Source: Clostridia bacterium
GTDB lineage: Bacteria; Bacillota; Clostridia; UBA1212; UBA1255
Reading direction: 5' to 3'
Length of the DNA: 62,583 nt
NCBI GenBank assembly: GCA_017560765.1
Contig: JAFZEI010000040.1
Coordinates: 1 to 62,583 of the forward strand
Part shown: piece by piece, positions 1 through 9,517 of the stretch
How the letters are laid out: each line of letters opens with the position of its first letter
Numbering within the stretch: the stretch's first letter is position 1
The notes under the pieces: generated by a model
Told to the model about the DNA's origin: nothing
The model's input: the letters and a program-made list of their open reading frames with translations, nothing else
Databases searched by the model: none
Translations under genes and position numbers: made by a program

Positions 1-843
1 ATTATTATATTTTTGTTTATTTGATGCTCTGTCAGCACTAAGATTAATAATTTCTGTTTCTATTGAATTTTCAGCAGCTAAGCCTTTAAGACTCTCTAAT
101 GTTCTGTCAATACAAGCAAACGCAGGCTCTCCTGAATAGTCGGTACACAGTGTAATTGTAACACTTTTACACTGCCTTAACATTAATTTTATAAGCTTAT
201 TTTCTTGAGCCGTGAATCCGGTAAATGAATCAATCCAAACACTTTTGTTTTTAAAAAAGTTATTCTTTTCTACATGCATCAGCATATTTTCAAATGAATC
301 GTTTTCGTCAGAGTATTTATCTTTTTTTAAAGACTCATACTCCTCATAAAGCAATGCGATATCATGCAGTTTTCTGTTTAAATACATATCATCTGTATTA
401 ATATTACTTAATTGACTATACGTTATGCCGTATTTGCCAAATTCGTCAATTAAAGATAATACCTTTGTTATTTCTCCATTTTTATCTCTTAATGACTTAT
501 AAAAAAGCATATCATTAGCTTTATTGGATACTGCGGCAGTAAGAAGCATTATTTTACCGCATTCAGTAAGCTGCTTCGTTTTTGATAAACCATAAATGCT
601 TAAAATTCTGTGAACAAAACGTTTGAAATTTAAAACCTCATGTCCCATCAATCCTTTTACAGGAAAATTTTCACATACTTGGAAATCCAGCAAGCGTCTT
701 TCTGTAAGCATATTATATTGCTCCGGTACAAAAAGATAAGAAGCAGTATCAACACTCCTGTTCTTTTGAATATAGGCGTTAAATTCTGTTATGCATTTTT
801 CACTTTTACCGCTACCTGTACGTCCAATAATAATTCTAAGCAT
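1..843 (-). CDS. addB: AddB, helicase-nuclease subunit B (3' part missing)
   Basis: This is the N-terminal part of ATP-dependent helicase/deoxyribonuclease subunit B, which pairs with AddA to resect double-strand breaks for recombination. The reading frame is open for 281 codons from the ATG at 843 to the window edge, so the C-terminal part with the 4Fe-4S nuclease domain is not seen. Residues 7-14 form a Walker A loop (GRTGSGKS), followed by the FVPEQY segment typical of the AddB/RexB family. A GGAG ribosome binding site lies 8 bases before the ATG. The gene follows yhaM by 24 bases, so it is probably the downstream member of the recD2-to-yhaM run. Confidence 0.9.
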   Translation of the reverse strand, partial: MLRIIIGRTGSGKSEKCITEFNAYIQKNRSVDTASYLFVPEQYNMLTERRLLDFQVCENFPVKGLMGHEVLNFKRFVHRILSIYGLSKTKQLTECGKIMLLTAAVSNKANDMLFYKSLRDKNGEITKVLSLIDEFGKYGITYSQLSNINTDDMYLNRKLHDIALLYEEYESLKKDKYSDENDSFENMLMHVEKNNFFKNKSVWIDSFTGFTAQENKLIKLMLRQCKSVTITLCTDYSGEPAFACIDRTLESLKGLAAENSIETEIINLSADRASNKQKYNN

Positions 844-867
844 ATTATTTTCTCCGTTTAATTGCAA

Positions 868-1848
868 TTAATCTGCATCTGAGTAAATTGCAGGACTTTT
901 ATAAACAGACCTGTTTTCCAAAGACCAAATACGCTCACTAAAGTTCCCTGATTCCGTTCCTTCAATAGCTTGCTGCATATCATACATACGTGCGTCAACA
1001 ATATCCAGGTAGTGAAGCAATTCTGCCTCAGGAAATGCAGGTGCCTTTGGACTTCCGTGTTCAGGAATATAATGATGCGAAAGTATCATGTGTTTTATAA
1101 GCAAAATCTTTTCAGGATTAACATTTATATCTTTACCAACTTGATCAATATAGTTTATGCCCTGAATAATATGTCCGAGAAGAGTACCTTCCACTGTATA
1201 TTCGGATACCAATCCTGTTTCGCTTTGCTTCATTTCAAAAAGTTTTCCCATATCATGAAGTATTACTCCTGTGTATAGCAAATCTTTATTCAAAAAATTA
1301 TAAATAGAAGATAATGTCAATGCACATCTAAGCATTGTAGAAGTATGATACAACAGTCCGGAACGTATTGCATGATGATTCTTCTTTGCAGCAGGCGCTA
1401 TCATAAGTGCATCCTTGTTTTGATTAAGTACATACGTACATATTTTTCTAAAATCCTCATCCTGCATTTTTTCATTTATCACTGTAAACAAAAATTTATA
1501 CATTGCTTCTCCTGAATATGGTGCTGAAGGAATGTAGTCTTCTATCTTAACATTATCAGAATCAATAACTTTTCCAATAAAATCAATTTTAAATTGCAAT
1601 TGACCTTGCCACTCAATAATATTGCCTCTTGCTTTAACAAGAATTCCCACACAAAATCTTGACGCGTTATCTTCATCCCAGTCCCATAGTTTGGCATTTA
1701 TCTCTCCTGTCTTGTCTGCAAATGTAAAATTCATGTATTTGTTGTTTGTTGTAGTGGTTTTAAGTTCTGATTCTTTTATATAAAATACACCTTGAATATA
1801 ATCGCCGGATTTAAAATCTCCTATTTTTTTCTCAACATAAGTTGGCAT
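868..1848 (-). CDS. yhaM: 3'-5' exoribonuclease YhaM family
   Basis: This 326-residue protein has an N-terminal OB-fold nucleic-acid-binding domain (about residues 8-95) and a metal-dependent HD domain. The HD domain shows His168 in LLYHT and the His198-Asp199 pair in ILHDMGK. YhaM proteins are 3'-5' exoribonucleases of Gram-positive bacteria that trim RNA tails and can act on DNA. The ATG at 1848 has a strong CGGAGG ribosome binding site 9 bases upstream. It sits 19 bases after recO and directly before addB. The length is normal for the family (about 314 residues in Bacillus). Confidence 0.92.
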   Translation of the reverse strand: MPTYVEKKIGDFKSGDYIQGVFYIKESELKTTTTNNKYMNFTFADKTGEINAKLWDWDEDNASRFCVGILVKARGNIIEWQGQLQFKIDFIGKVIDSDNVKIEDYIPSAPYSGEAMYKFLFTVINEKMQDEDFRKICTYVLNQNKDALMIAPAAKKNHHAIRSGLLYHTSTMLRCALTLSSIYNFLNKDLLYTGVILHDMGKLFEMKQSETGLVSEYTVEGTLLGHIIQGINYIDQVGKDINVNPEKILLIKHMILSHHYIPEHGSPKAPAFPEAELLHYLDIVDARMYDMQQAIEGTESGNFSERIWSLENRSVYKSPAIYSDAD

Positions 1849-1867
1849 AAATAATAACCTCCGTTTT

Positions 1868-2494
1868 TTAATTTAATTCAAACGAAAACATTTCTGCAAT
1901 GCTTTCTAACTCCCCATAAACCGTATCAGAAACTCCAAATGCAAAAAGTCCGCCTATTTCCGAAGAAAAAATATGCTCCAATGCATTAGCAGTACCTATT
2001 TCGAGTTTCTTTCTCCATATTTCTTCTATCTCGTGCACCTCAGGTAATATGCCCTGATATTGCATCATTTTAAGCATAAATACATTTTTAACAAAATTAG
2101 GCTCTCGCTTACCTGTACTAATAAAGTAAAGACTGTTCAAAAAAAGTCTTAATGTTTCTTCGTCCGGCAAATCCTCCTGAATTACTTTTAAAAGAGCTAT
2201 AGCCATTTTACCGGCAGCAGATATTCTGTCAAAATCGTCAGCCAAGCCATAAAAGGGTTCAATTAATTTTCCGCCTGTTAATGTATAAAGTGTAGAGTTT
2301 CCTTTATACAGTTCAAGTTGACTGTAGGCAAACAATTGCGACAGTTGCACAAGGCTGCTACCCGGTTTTTTTACGCCTTTTGCTGCTACGGAAATTCTGC
2401 CATGTTCTTTAGTGAAAACAACAAGCAATTTACCGTTTTCTCCCAGTGGCGTTTCTTTTAATACAATCCCTTCTGCTTTTATATGCTTTGTCAT
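1868..2494 (-). CDS. recO: RecO, DNA repair mediator, without zinc finger
   Basis: This 208-residue protein matches RecO, which loads RecA on SSB-coated single-stranded DNA together with RecR. The N-terminal OB fold is clear: EGIVLK near residue 8, then GRISVAAKGVKKPGSS. The rest is the helical domain. The protein is shorter than usual (about 240-260 residues) and contains no cysteine, so the Cys4 zinc finger found in many RecO proteins is absent. Its ATG overlaps the era stop by 4 bases, suggesting translational coupling in the era-recO order common in Firmicutes. Confidence 0.88.
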   Translation of the reverse strand: MTKHIKAEGIVLKETPLGENGKLLVVFTKEHGRISVAAKGVKKPGSSLVQLSQLFAYSQLELYKGNSTLYTLTGGKLIEPFYGLADDFDRISAAGKMAIALLKVIQEDLPDEETLRLFLNSLYFISTGKREPNFVKNVFMLKMMQYQGILPEVHEIEEIWRKKLEIGTANALEHIFSSEIGGLFAFGVSDTVYGELESIAEMFSFELN

Positions 2495-3402
2495 TGAAAA
2501 CCAAGTTCCTTTAACATTCCCGGGCTGTTACGCCAATCATCCTTTACTTTAACCCATAATTTAAGATTAACTTGACTTCCGCAAATTCTTTCTATATCTC
2601 GCCTTGCAGAAGTTCCTATTTTCTTTAATTTTTCTCCGTTTTTTCCGATAATTATTCCCTTATGAGTTGCTTTTTCGCAATAAATATTAGCTTCTATTGT
2701 TGTAACACCATCTGCTTTTTTGGGCTCTTTATATTGAATAATTTCTATACCGGTTCCATGCGGCACTTCATCATTTGTGTTAAGCAATATTTTCTCTCTG
2801 ATTATTTCCGATACAATAGTTCTCATTGTTGTGTCTGCCGTTATATTTGCCGGAAAGTATTGCGGTCCTTCTTTAAGACATCCTAATATTATATCTCTGA
2901 GTAATTCTACACCTTCTCTTTTCAGTGCAGAAATCGGAATAATTTCTTTAAAATTATACAACTCGGAATACTCTGCGATTTTATTTAAGAGCAATTCTTT
3001 CTTTACAGCATCAGTTTTATTTATAACAAGAAAAACAGGCTTATTTTTTATTTCTTTTAATTTTTCTATAATTTTTTCATCTGTCTTAGACAGTGATCTG
3101 TCAGTAGCATCACATACCATTATAATTACATCCACCTCATTAAATGTAGAAGATGCGGCAGTTACCATAAATTCTCCCAACTTATTTTTAGGCGTATGAA
3201 TACCGGGAGTATCAATAAAAATCATCTGATAATCCGGCTCTGTTATAACTGCCCTTAAATTACTTCTTGTGGTTTGCGGTTTAGGTGAAGTAATTGCAAC
3301 CTTTTCGCCAACAAGACTGTTAATTATAGTTGACTTACCTACATTAGGTTTACCTATCACAGTAATAAATCCCGATTTAAATATATTTTTATTTTCTGTC
3401 AT
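2491..3402 (-). CDS. era: GTPase Era
   Basis: Era is an essential GTPase that binds 16S rRNA near its 3' end and helps mature the 30S subunit. The 303 residues show G1 GKPNVGKS (17-24), G3 DTPG, G4 NKTD and a C-terminal KH domain with GIIIGKNGEKLKKIG. The length is standard. The ATG at 3402 is preceded by GGGAGG. The gene lies between ybeY and recO. YbeY also acts in 16S rRNA maturation, so the neighbours support the role. Confidence 0.97.
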   Translation of the reverse strand: MTENKNIFKSGFITVIGKPNVGKSTIINSLVGEKVAITSPKPQTTRSNLRAVITEPDYQMIFIDTPGIHTPKNKLGEFMVTAASSTFNEVDVIIMVCDATDRSLSKTDEKIIEKLKEIKNKPVFLVINKTDAVKKELLLNKIAEYSELYNFKEIIPISALKREGVELLRDIILGCLKEGPQYFPANITADTTMRTIVSEIIREKILLNTNDEVPHGTGIEIIQYKEPKKADGVTTIEANIYCEKATHKGIIIGKNGEKLKKIGTSARRDIERICGSQVNLKLWVKVKDDWRNSPGMLKELGFQ

Positions 3403-3425
3403 AATATTCCTCCCTGTTCTGATTA

Positions 3426-3965
3426 TTATATTCTCTTATACCCTGCTTTATCTAAGATATTCTCTGCAAATCCAAACATTTGTTTTTCTTCATTTTCATT
3501 CATATGATCATAGCCTAACAAGTGAAGCATTCCGTGACACACAAGAAAAGCACATTCACGCTCAACACTATGACCGTATTCATTTGCCTGAGAACACATT
3601 GTCGGTATAGAAATTACAATATCTCCAAGTAAAAGCCTGCCTGTATCTTCATCTGCATTATATAATAATATTTCTCCGCTACCAAAAGAAAAATCATTTA
3701 GCGGAAATGACAAAACATCTGTACTTCTGTCTATGTTTCTATGTTCTTTATTAATTATGCGTATGGATTCATCATCAGTAAATAAAATATTTACTTCAAA
3801 TCCAAGTAATCCGCAACTTATGCATGAATCACAAATATCAGAAGCAGCTTGGGATTCGAGAACTGTATTTACTGTATTCTTAACAATATCTTTATATTTA
3901 TCACGTTCTTCTTTCGTTGCAATTTTTCTCTTTTCAAATCTTATAACACATTTATTTTTTTGCAT
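3426..3965 (-). CDS. ybeY: Endoribonuclease YbeY
   Basis: YbeY is a zinc-dependent endoribonuclease involved in 16S rRNA 3'-end maturation and ribosome quality control. The signature HGMLHLLGYDH supplies three zinc-binding histidines at about residues 144, 148 and 154. The 179 residues are a little longer than many family members (about 150-165). Part of the excess is a Cys-rich stretch near residues 45-51 (CDSCISC) with no obvious role. The ATG at 3965 has AAAGGAG upstream, and the gene overlaps the end of phoH by 14 bases. Confidence 0.95.
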   Translation of the reverse strand: MQKNKCVIRFEKRKIATKEERDKYKDIVKNTVNTVLESQAASDICDSCISCGLLGFEVNILFTDDESIRIINKEHRNIDRSTDVLSFPLNDFSFGSGEILLYNADEDTGRLLLGDIVISIPTMCSQANEYGHSVERECAFLVCHGMLHLLGYDHMNENEEKQMFGFAENILDKAGYKRI

Positions 3966-4929
3966 TATTTGTCTCCTTTTTTTCGTATTTCTCGTATGCT
4001 TTAATTATCTTTTGAACAAGTTCACAACGCACAACATCTTTCTCGTTTAAATCAACAAAAGAAATCCCTTGTACATCTGATAATATTTTTTTTACTTTTT
4101 TTAAGCCGGAAGATTTATCCGGCGGCAAATCAATTTGAGTAATGTCTCCCGTAACTACTGCCTTAGAGCCTTCGCCTATTCGCGTAAGAAACATTTTTAA
4201 CTGCTCCTGAGTAGTGTTTTGCGCCTCATCGAGAATTATAAAGGAGTGGTCAAGTGTTCTGCCTCTCATATAAGCAAGAGGTGCAATTTCAATAATACCT
4301 CGTTCAAAATTACGTTGAAAACTATCAAAACCCATTATATCATATAAAGCATCATACAACGGTCTAACGTATGGATCAACTTTGCTTTGCAAATCACCCG
4401 GTAAAAAGCCAAGCTTTTCTCCTGCTTCAACAGCAGGTCTTGTAAGAATTATTCTTGAAACCTCGTTTTTTTTCAATGCACTTACCGCCATCGCTACGGC
4501 TAAATATGTTTTTCCTGTTCCTGCTGGCCCAATTCCAAAAATCAATTGATCCTTACGAATTCTTTCTACATAGTTAGCCTGTCCTCCGGTTTTCGGTCTA
4601 ACAGGTTTTCCCTTTGAATTTATACAAATACAATCAGCCATGTAATCATTCTGTAACGAATGAATGCCGACTTCTGAAACCATATCACAAAAGTACGCAA
4701 CCATTTGACGCGTAACAAGCTCACCTTTTTGAGATACGGAAATAATACGCTCTAACACACTTTGAGCATTAAAACAGTCTTTTTCATTCTCGGAAGATAC
4801 AACCAAGCTTTCTCTGTTAACACTCACACGAACATTAAAAGCATCCTCTACAATAGAAATATTCTCATCATTACTGCCAAAAACATTTCCTAAATCATTT
4901 ATGTTTTCTATATTAACTATTTTTTCCAA
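3952..4929 (-). CDS. phoH: PhoH-like ATPase (YbeZ/PhoL family)
   Basis: A PhoH-family P-loop ATPase that is usually encoded next to ybeY and thought to work with it on RNA. Walker A is GPAGTGKT (about residues 134-141) and Walker B is LDEAQN. An N-terminal KH-like region precedes the ATPase. I chose the TTG at 4929 because GGAGGG lies 6 bases upstream. The longer reading frame back to 4962 would have no such site and would run into the upstream gene. This gives 325 residues, normal for the family, with a 17-base overlap with the upstream phosphatase gene. Confidence 0.93.
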   Translation of the reverse strand: MEKIVNIENINDLGNVFGSNDENISIVEDAFNVRVSVNRESLVVSSENEKDCFNAQSVLERIISVSQKGELVTRQMVAYFCDMVSEVGIHSLQNDYMADCICINSKGKPVRPKTGGQANYVERIRKDQLIFGIGPAGTGKTYLAVAMAVSALKKNEVSRIILTRPAVEAGEKLGFLPGDLQSKVDPYVRPLYDALYDIMGFDSFQRNFERGIIEIAPLAYMRGRTLDHSFIILDEAQNTTQEQLKMFLTRIGEGSKAVVTGDITQIDLPPDKSSGLKKVKKILSDVQGISFVDLNEKDVVRCELVQKIIKAYEKYEKKETNNAKK

Positions 4930-7618
4930 AATGCGCCCTCCGCTTCTTAAGAACAATAACAAAAAGTATGACAGCCGTAACAGTAAGAATACTGACTGTT
5001 AAAATTATATAAAAAACAGGAGTAAATATTGTATTTTCTTCAAAAACAATGCTGTCATTAGTTTCTTCATTTTTAGGAGCATCCTCCAATAAAATAGTTC
5101 TGATTTTATTTATTTCTTCTGATGTAACTCCTATGTCAAGTAAGAAAGCCTCAACACGTTTGTTAAAACTATCTGTTTTACCACCATAGTTATTTAAATA
5201 GCTCTTAAATGCTGTAAGATTTTCTTGAAGAGCACTAAATTCACTCACACTGTAAAGTCCGTTTTCAGAAAAAAACGAATAATGATATTCCCTAATTATT
5301 GTTTCTTCATCAACACCTAAAACACCCAATAAAAGCATGCTTAATGTTCCGGTTCTGTCCCTTCCCAAGGAGCAGTGGAAGTTTATCGGATAATTCTTTT
5401 CATCTGCAAAAAGCTTAATTGTTTCAGCCATAAGCTTCTTAGGCTCTTCATCAAAAATACCATGATACCACTTTACTGCTTTCGGAATATAATTTACTTC
5501 TTTTCCCAAGGGAGAAACAGTATTTGTTTTACCTCTCAAATCAAGGTCAGTTTTAATTTTTAACTGATACGCAAGGCTTTCCTTTGAACTTTTAGAAATT
5601 TTATCAAGACTACCTGCTCTGAATACTAATCCTTGTTTGATGATTTTACCATCTTGTGTCAGATATCCTCCAATATCACGCATATTGCTTACACCGTCAG
5701 CTTTAATAAATCTTGGATACCCTGCTTTTGTTTCAAAAGAAAAAACAGCAGACTCAATGTTTTCCGAAACAACTTTCCAATAGTATTTTGCACCAACTTT
5801 TAGATTATACACCTCATAAAACAATTGATCAGTTTCAAATTCAAAGCATTCTTCAAAGTTGTAACTTTCTGAAATGCAAATTTTATAACTGCTTAATTCT
5901 TTTCCATCATTACTCCATTGAAGCTTTACAGCAGGCGGTGTACAATACTCCCCGCGAAGATAGGCATAAGACACATCTGTAAAAGAATCATAAGAAGCAT
6001 TAGATAAATCAATAATGTATTCCGTGGCAAGCACAATATCTTTTTGTGCATCACACGGTGAAATAAGTTTAATACTCTTATTTAAATCTTGTTCATTATG
6101 CCATACCTTAAAATCTTTTATTTTAAAAGCATCTCCCGAACATGTTTTTGCTTCTTTATCGGAATATGTTACTGATATATCAAAAAAAGATGAACTTCCA
6201 CCGGTAGCTGTTTTCTTTACAACTACAGCAATTTTAGAGTCATTAATCGATTTTTCTATCTTATTTTTTATATAGTTTTCTTTTGCATCATTATTTTCAC
6301 CACATAATTCCATAGTTTTTATTTTTTCGTATGCTGCCTCAATAGCCCTGTTTTTTTCTGCGGAATACTCTTTGTAGGTGAATGACTTTTCAATATGTTT
6401 TATAAAATTATTATTATTTGTAACACCCCTTACTATCATCTTATAATTCTGCCCGTTTTGTAATTCTTTACCGTAATCAAGAAAAGAATTAATGTACATA
6501 AACTTAATGCCATTTTTATTTAGTATAAGCTTTTGAACATCATGCCACTTAACATCCTCGTCAGTAAATTTCTTTTCCGGAGAAATAACAGCATATTGCA
6601 TTTTCTTTATTCCTTCTGCACAAGAAATTTCATGATTTTCTAAAGTAAGTATACCGGAATCAGAAAATTTCTTTTCCCATCCTTTTGCTAACTTTTGTGT
6701 TGCGCCATAAATACTTTTTGAATCCTCTAACCAAGAGTCTTTCAAGCTTGGAATTATTTTTGTAATACTTGGAAATGCAAAGAATTTACCATTTGTCATC
6801 GTAACTTCTACATCATAAATTATTTCACCATCATCTTTTGTTGTGTTTTGTAAATAACTGACACAATCAACCATAATTTCCGCACTGAGATTTGAATCTT
6901 CAAAATTCGATTTAATTTTATTTGCTAAAGTTTCCACAGCACCTTTTTCATAAAAAACAGTCTGTGGTAAATCAGGATTACAAATCTTTTCTGCATCAAT
7001 CTTTAAGTTTATTTCTGTTAAATAAAAATCAACAGTGTCATTACTTTTTACAACAAAATGAAATCCTTCAAAAAAACCATTATCATCAGCAATATTAGAA
7101 AGATCATCTATCTCAATATTAATGCGATCCCATTCATCCGACCCTTCATTTATTAGAGTCTCGCTGTTGACAGGTGATTTTATATTTTGTGCATCAGCTT
7201 TTAATATCAAAATTTGACTTTCTTCTGTCTTTTTTGAAGTCATATACTCTATTGTGGCACCGGCAAAATAGTCAGCTTTTACAGACGATGTAAATTTGAA
7301 CAAAAAACCGTTTTGTCCTCTGTCATGATTACAAATATGATATGCCTTTTTACCGTTATACTCTACATACCCGCAATCACTGCAAGAAGTACTGTCATGC
7401 ATTCCGGATGAAATATTAGATACTAACTCGAAGCCCTTTTCTTCACCGTCAAATTTAAACAGAAGCCCGTTATTATATTCTTCACCTTCTGCTTTGAGAG
7501 TTATTTTTTCTGTTCCGGCTTTTTTTTCAACAGATATATCACCGGAATTACATCCTAACTGAATAGCCGTAACCGATAAAATAGCAAGTAATAAAAAACA
7601 AACAAATACCTTCTTCAT
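4913..7618 (-). CDS. Secreted, membrane-anchored tyrosine/serine phosphatase
   Basis: This 901-residue protein starts with a signal sequence (MKKVFVCFLLLA) ending at a possible lipobox Cys (QLGC, atypical at -3). It ends with one transmembrane helix and a basic KKRR tail. Residues about 748-757 read HCSLGRDRTG, the HCxxGxDRTG loop of the Tyr_phosphatase3 family, with catalytic Cys749 and Arg755. A fibronectin-III-like segment (about 560-640) precedes the catalytic domain. The N-terminal 550 residues are unrecognised. The catalytic domain is predicted to be outside the cell. Start choice: the ATG at 7618 has GAGGTG upstream, better than the ATG 18 bases earlier. The substrate is unknown. Confidence 0.82.
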   Translation of the reverse strand: MKKVFVCFLLLAILSVTAIQLGCNSGDISVEKKAGTEKITLKAEGEEYNNGLLFKFDGEEKGFELVSNISSGMHDSTSCSDCGYVEYNGKKAYHICNHDRGQNGFLFKFTSSVKADYFAGATIEYMTSKKTEESQILILKADAQNIKSPVNSETLINEGSDEWDRINIEIDDLSNIADDNGFFEGFHFVVKSNDTVDFYLTEINLKIDAEKICNPDLPQTVFYEKGAVETLANKIKSNFEDSNLSAEIMVDCVSYLQNTTKDDGEIIYDVEVTMTNGKFFAFPSITKIIPSLKDSWLEDSKSIYGATQKLAKGWEKKFSDSGILTLENHEISCAEGIKKMQYAVISPEKKFTDEDVKWHDVQKLILNKNGIKFMYINSFLDYGKELQNGQNYKMIVRGVTNNNNFIKHIEKSFTYKEYSAEKNRAIEAAYEKIKTMELCGENNDAKENYIKNKIEKSINDSKIAVVVKKTATGGSSSFFDISVTYSDKEAKTCSGDAFKIKDFKVWHNEQDLNKSIKLISPCDAQKDIVLATEYIIDLSNASYDSFTDVSYAYLRGEYCTPPAVKLQWSNDGKELSSYKICISESYNFEECFEFETDQLFYEVYNLKVGAKYYWKVVSENIESAVFSFETKAGYPRFIKADGVSNMRDIGGYLTQDGKIIKQGLVFRAGSLDKISKSSKESLAYQLKIKTDLDLRGKTNTVSPLGKEVNYIPKAVKWYHGIFDEEPKKLMAETIKLFADEKNYPINFHCSLGRDRTGTLSMLLLGVLGVDEETIIREYHYSFFSENGLYSVSEFSALQENLTAFKSYLNNYGGKTDSFNKRVEAFLLDIGVTSEEINKIRTILLEDAPKNEETNDSIVFEENTIFTPVFYIILTVSILTVTAVILFVIVLKKRRAHFGKNS
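4936..4941 (-). promoter_or_regulatory. Ribosome binding site fixing the phoH TTG start
   Basis: The minus strand reads GGAGGG followed after 6 bases by TTG GAA AAA. No ATG or GTG in frame is nearby, so this site decides a TTG start for phoH. It lies inside the end of the upstream phosphatase gene. Confidence 0.75.
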
Positions 7619-7636
7619 TCCACACCTCAAGTTCAC

Positions 7637-9517
7637 TTATTCTTGGAGAATATCACGCAAAGAGTCAAGTGTCAACATAATTTCTTCCATTCTGTTTTCA
7701 ATTTCAATCTTCTTATTATACAGTTTATTTAATCCTTCATAATTATCGGAATACTCCGGAGATTCCAATTCAGACTCAATCTCGCAAAGTTCTGTGCAAA
7801 GAGAATCTGCTTCTTTTTCAAGTTTTAATTTTTGTGTTTCCGCTTTTCTTATTTTTGCTCTTTCTTCTTTATTTTTTCTGTATTCTTCTCCTGCGGTTGT
7901 GTGAATTATTGTGTTTTCTTGCATTTCCTTTATGCAATAATCAGGAATATTAATTTCTTTCGTTGCAAGCTTTTGCGTAAAATATCTGTCATGTGAAACA
8001 CAAATTAATGTTCCCTCAAAATCAGCCAGTGCTTTTTCAAGCACTTCACGCGTTTTTATATCCAAATGGTTTGTGGGTTCGTCAAGAATCAAAAGAGATG
8101 AACGCTCATAAACTATTTTCAATAGCGCAACTCTTGATTTTTCTCCTCCGCTTAACTTTGAAATCGGTTTAAAAACATCTTCCCCTTTAAATCCAAAAGC
8201 AGCCAAAGCCTTTCTGATTTTGACCGGAGTAATCAAATTGACTGCAAGTCTGCCAAAATTGGCATGATCATAAATTTCATCAAATACATTCTTATCTTCA
8301 TTGAGTGTTGATAAATCCTGGGCATAATACGAAAAAGATGTGTTACTTCCGATTTTATATTCGCCCTTTGTTGCTTTAAGATATCCGGTAATTATTTTTA
8401 AGAATGTTGACTTACCGCACCCGTTTGGACCTTGAATAAAAACTTTTTCTCCTCTTCTGACTTGAAAAGTAAGTCCTTCAAAAAGTACATTATCAGTAAA
8501 AGCAAAAGATAAGTTATTAACATCGAGAACTTCTTTTCCGCCCAACTTTTCTATTTCAAATGAAATATCCGGAGTATTATCTCTTTCATCAGGTTTCTCA
8601 ATAATTGTCATTTTTTCAAGTTGTTTTAATCTGCTTTCTGCTGCAATAATATTTCTTTCACGATTCCATTGTCTTTGCTTTTCTATAAATGCTTGTATTT
8701 TTGCAATTTGTCTTTGCTGTTGCTTATAACATCTTTCTTGATATGCCAAATCATGGTTTCTTAATTCTATATATTTTGAATAGGGCGCATTATATAAATA
8801 CGCACCTGTATTTTCAATTAATAATGTTTTATCTGTTACTGCATCAAGGAAACACCTATCGTGAGAAATCACAAGCAACGTACCTTTAAAGGCTTTAATT
8901 TCTTCTTCTAACCATTTTACGGAATCAGCATCAAGATGATTCGTTGGTTCATCCAGAATCAAAACTTTTGGCTGCTTTAAAATGATTTTTCCCAATGCAA
9001 GTCGAGTTTTCTGTCCACCACTCAAATTGCTGATATTAAGGCTCCACATGTCTTTCGTAAAGCCCAAACCCACAAGTATACTTTCTATCCTACTTTTATA
9101 TGTAAGACCTTCATTTTTTACAAAATTATCATATAAAACATTTAGCTTATTAGAAAAAACCATAGCTTCTTCCTGTGAGCAATTTTTCAACGATTCTTCT
9201 AATGCCGCAATTTTATTCTCTTCTTCTATTAAATGAGAAAAAGAATTTAAAAATTCATCGTAAACTTTATTTTCAGATTCAAGTCCTGCATTTTGAGGCA
9301 AATATCCAAAATCAGAAGTAAACTTGGAATACGTGTAAATATTACCATCTGTGGGCAAATATTCACCAAGCAAAACCTTTATAAATGTTGTTTTGCCTGC
9401 TCCGTTGTCGCCGACAATGCCTATTCTGTCTTTTTCATTTATCGTAACATTTATATTTTCCAATATTGCCTCGCCTGCAAAGCTGAGACACATTTTATCA
9501 CAGGAATAAACTATCAT
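7637..9517 (-). CDS. ABC-F family ATPase (Uup/YdiF-like)
   Basis: A soluble tandem ABC protein of 626 residues with no membrane segments. Domain 1 has Walker A GDNGAGKT (36-43), LSGGQ and ILDEPTNHLD. Domain 2 has GPNGCGKS, LSGGEKSR and a second ILDEPTNHLD. The two are joined by an Arg/Gln-rich linker, and a C-terminal coiled coil (about 545-625) resembles Uup/YdiF. ABC-F proteins act on the ribosome in translation or antibiotic protection. Nothing here marks it as a resistance determinant, and the housekeeping neighbours favour a translation role. It follows comF by one base. Confidence 0.93.
   Translation of the reverse strand: MIVYSCDKMCLSFAGEAILENINVTINEKDRIGIVGDNGAGKTTFIKVLLGEYLPTDGNIYTYSKFTSDFGYLPQNAGLESENKVYDEFLNSFSHLIEEENKIAALEESLKNCSQEEAMVFSNKLNVLYDNFVKNEGLTYKSRIESILVGLGFTKDMWSLNISNLSGGQKTRLALGKIILKQPKVLILDEPTNHLDADSVKWLEEEIKAFKGTLLVISHDRCFLDAVTDKTLLIENTGAYLYNAPYSKYIELRNHDLAYQERCYKQQQRQIAKIQAFIEKQRQWNRERNIIAAESRLKQLEKMTIIEKPDERDNTPDISFEIEKLGGKEVLDVNNLSFAFTDNVLFEGLTFQVRRGEKVFIQGPNGCGKSTFLKIITGYLKATKGEYKIGSNTSFSYYAQDLSTLNEDKNVFDEIYDHANFGRLAVNLITPVKIRKALAAFGFKGEDVFKPISKLSGGEKSRVALLKIVYERSSLLILDEPTNHLDIKTREVLEKALADFEGTLICVSHDRYFTQKLATKEINIPDYCIKEMQENTIIHTTAGEEYRKNKEERAKIRKAETQKLKLEKEADSLCTELCEIESELESPEYSDNYEGLNKLYNKKIEIENRMEEIMLTLDSLRDILQE

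Noticed and set aside
640-861. Open frame on the plus strand opposite addB
   Set aside because: It overlaps the clear AddB Walker A region on the other strand and has no coding features.
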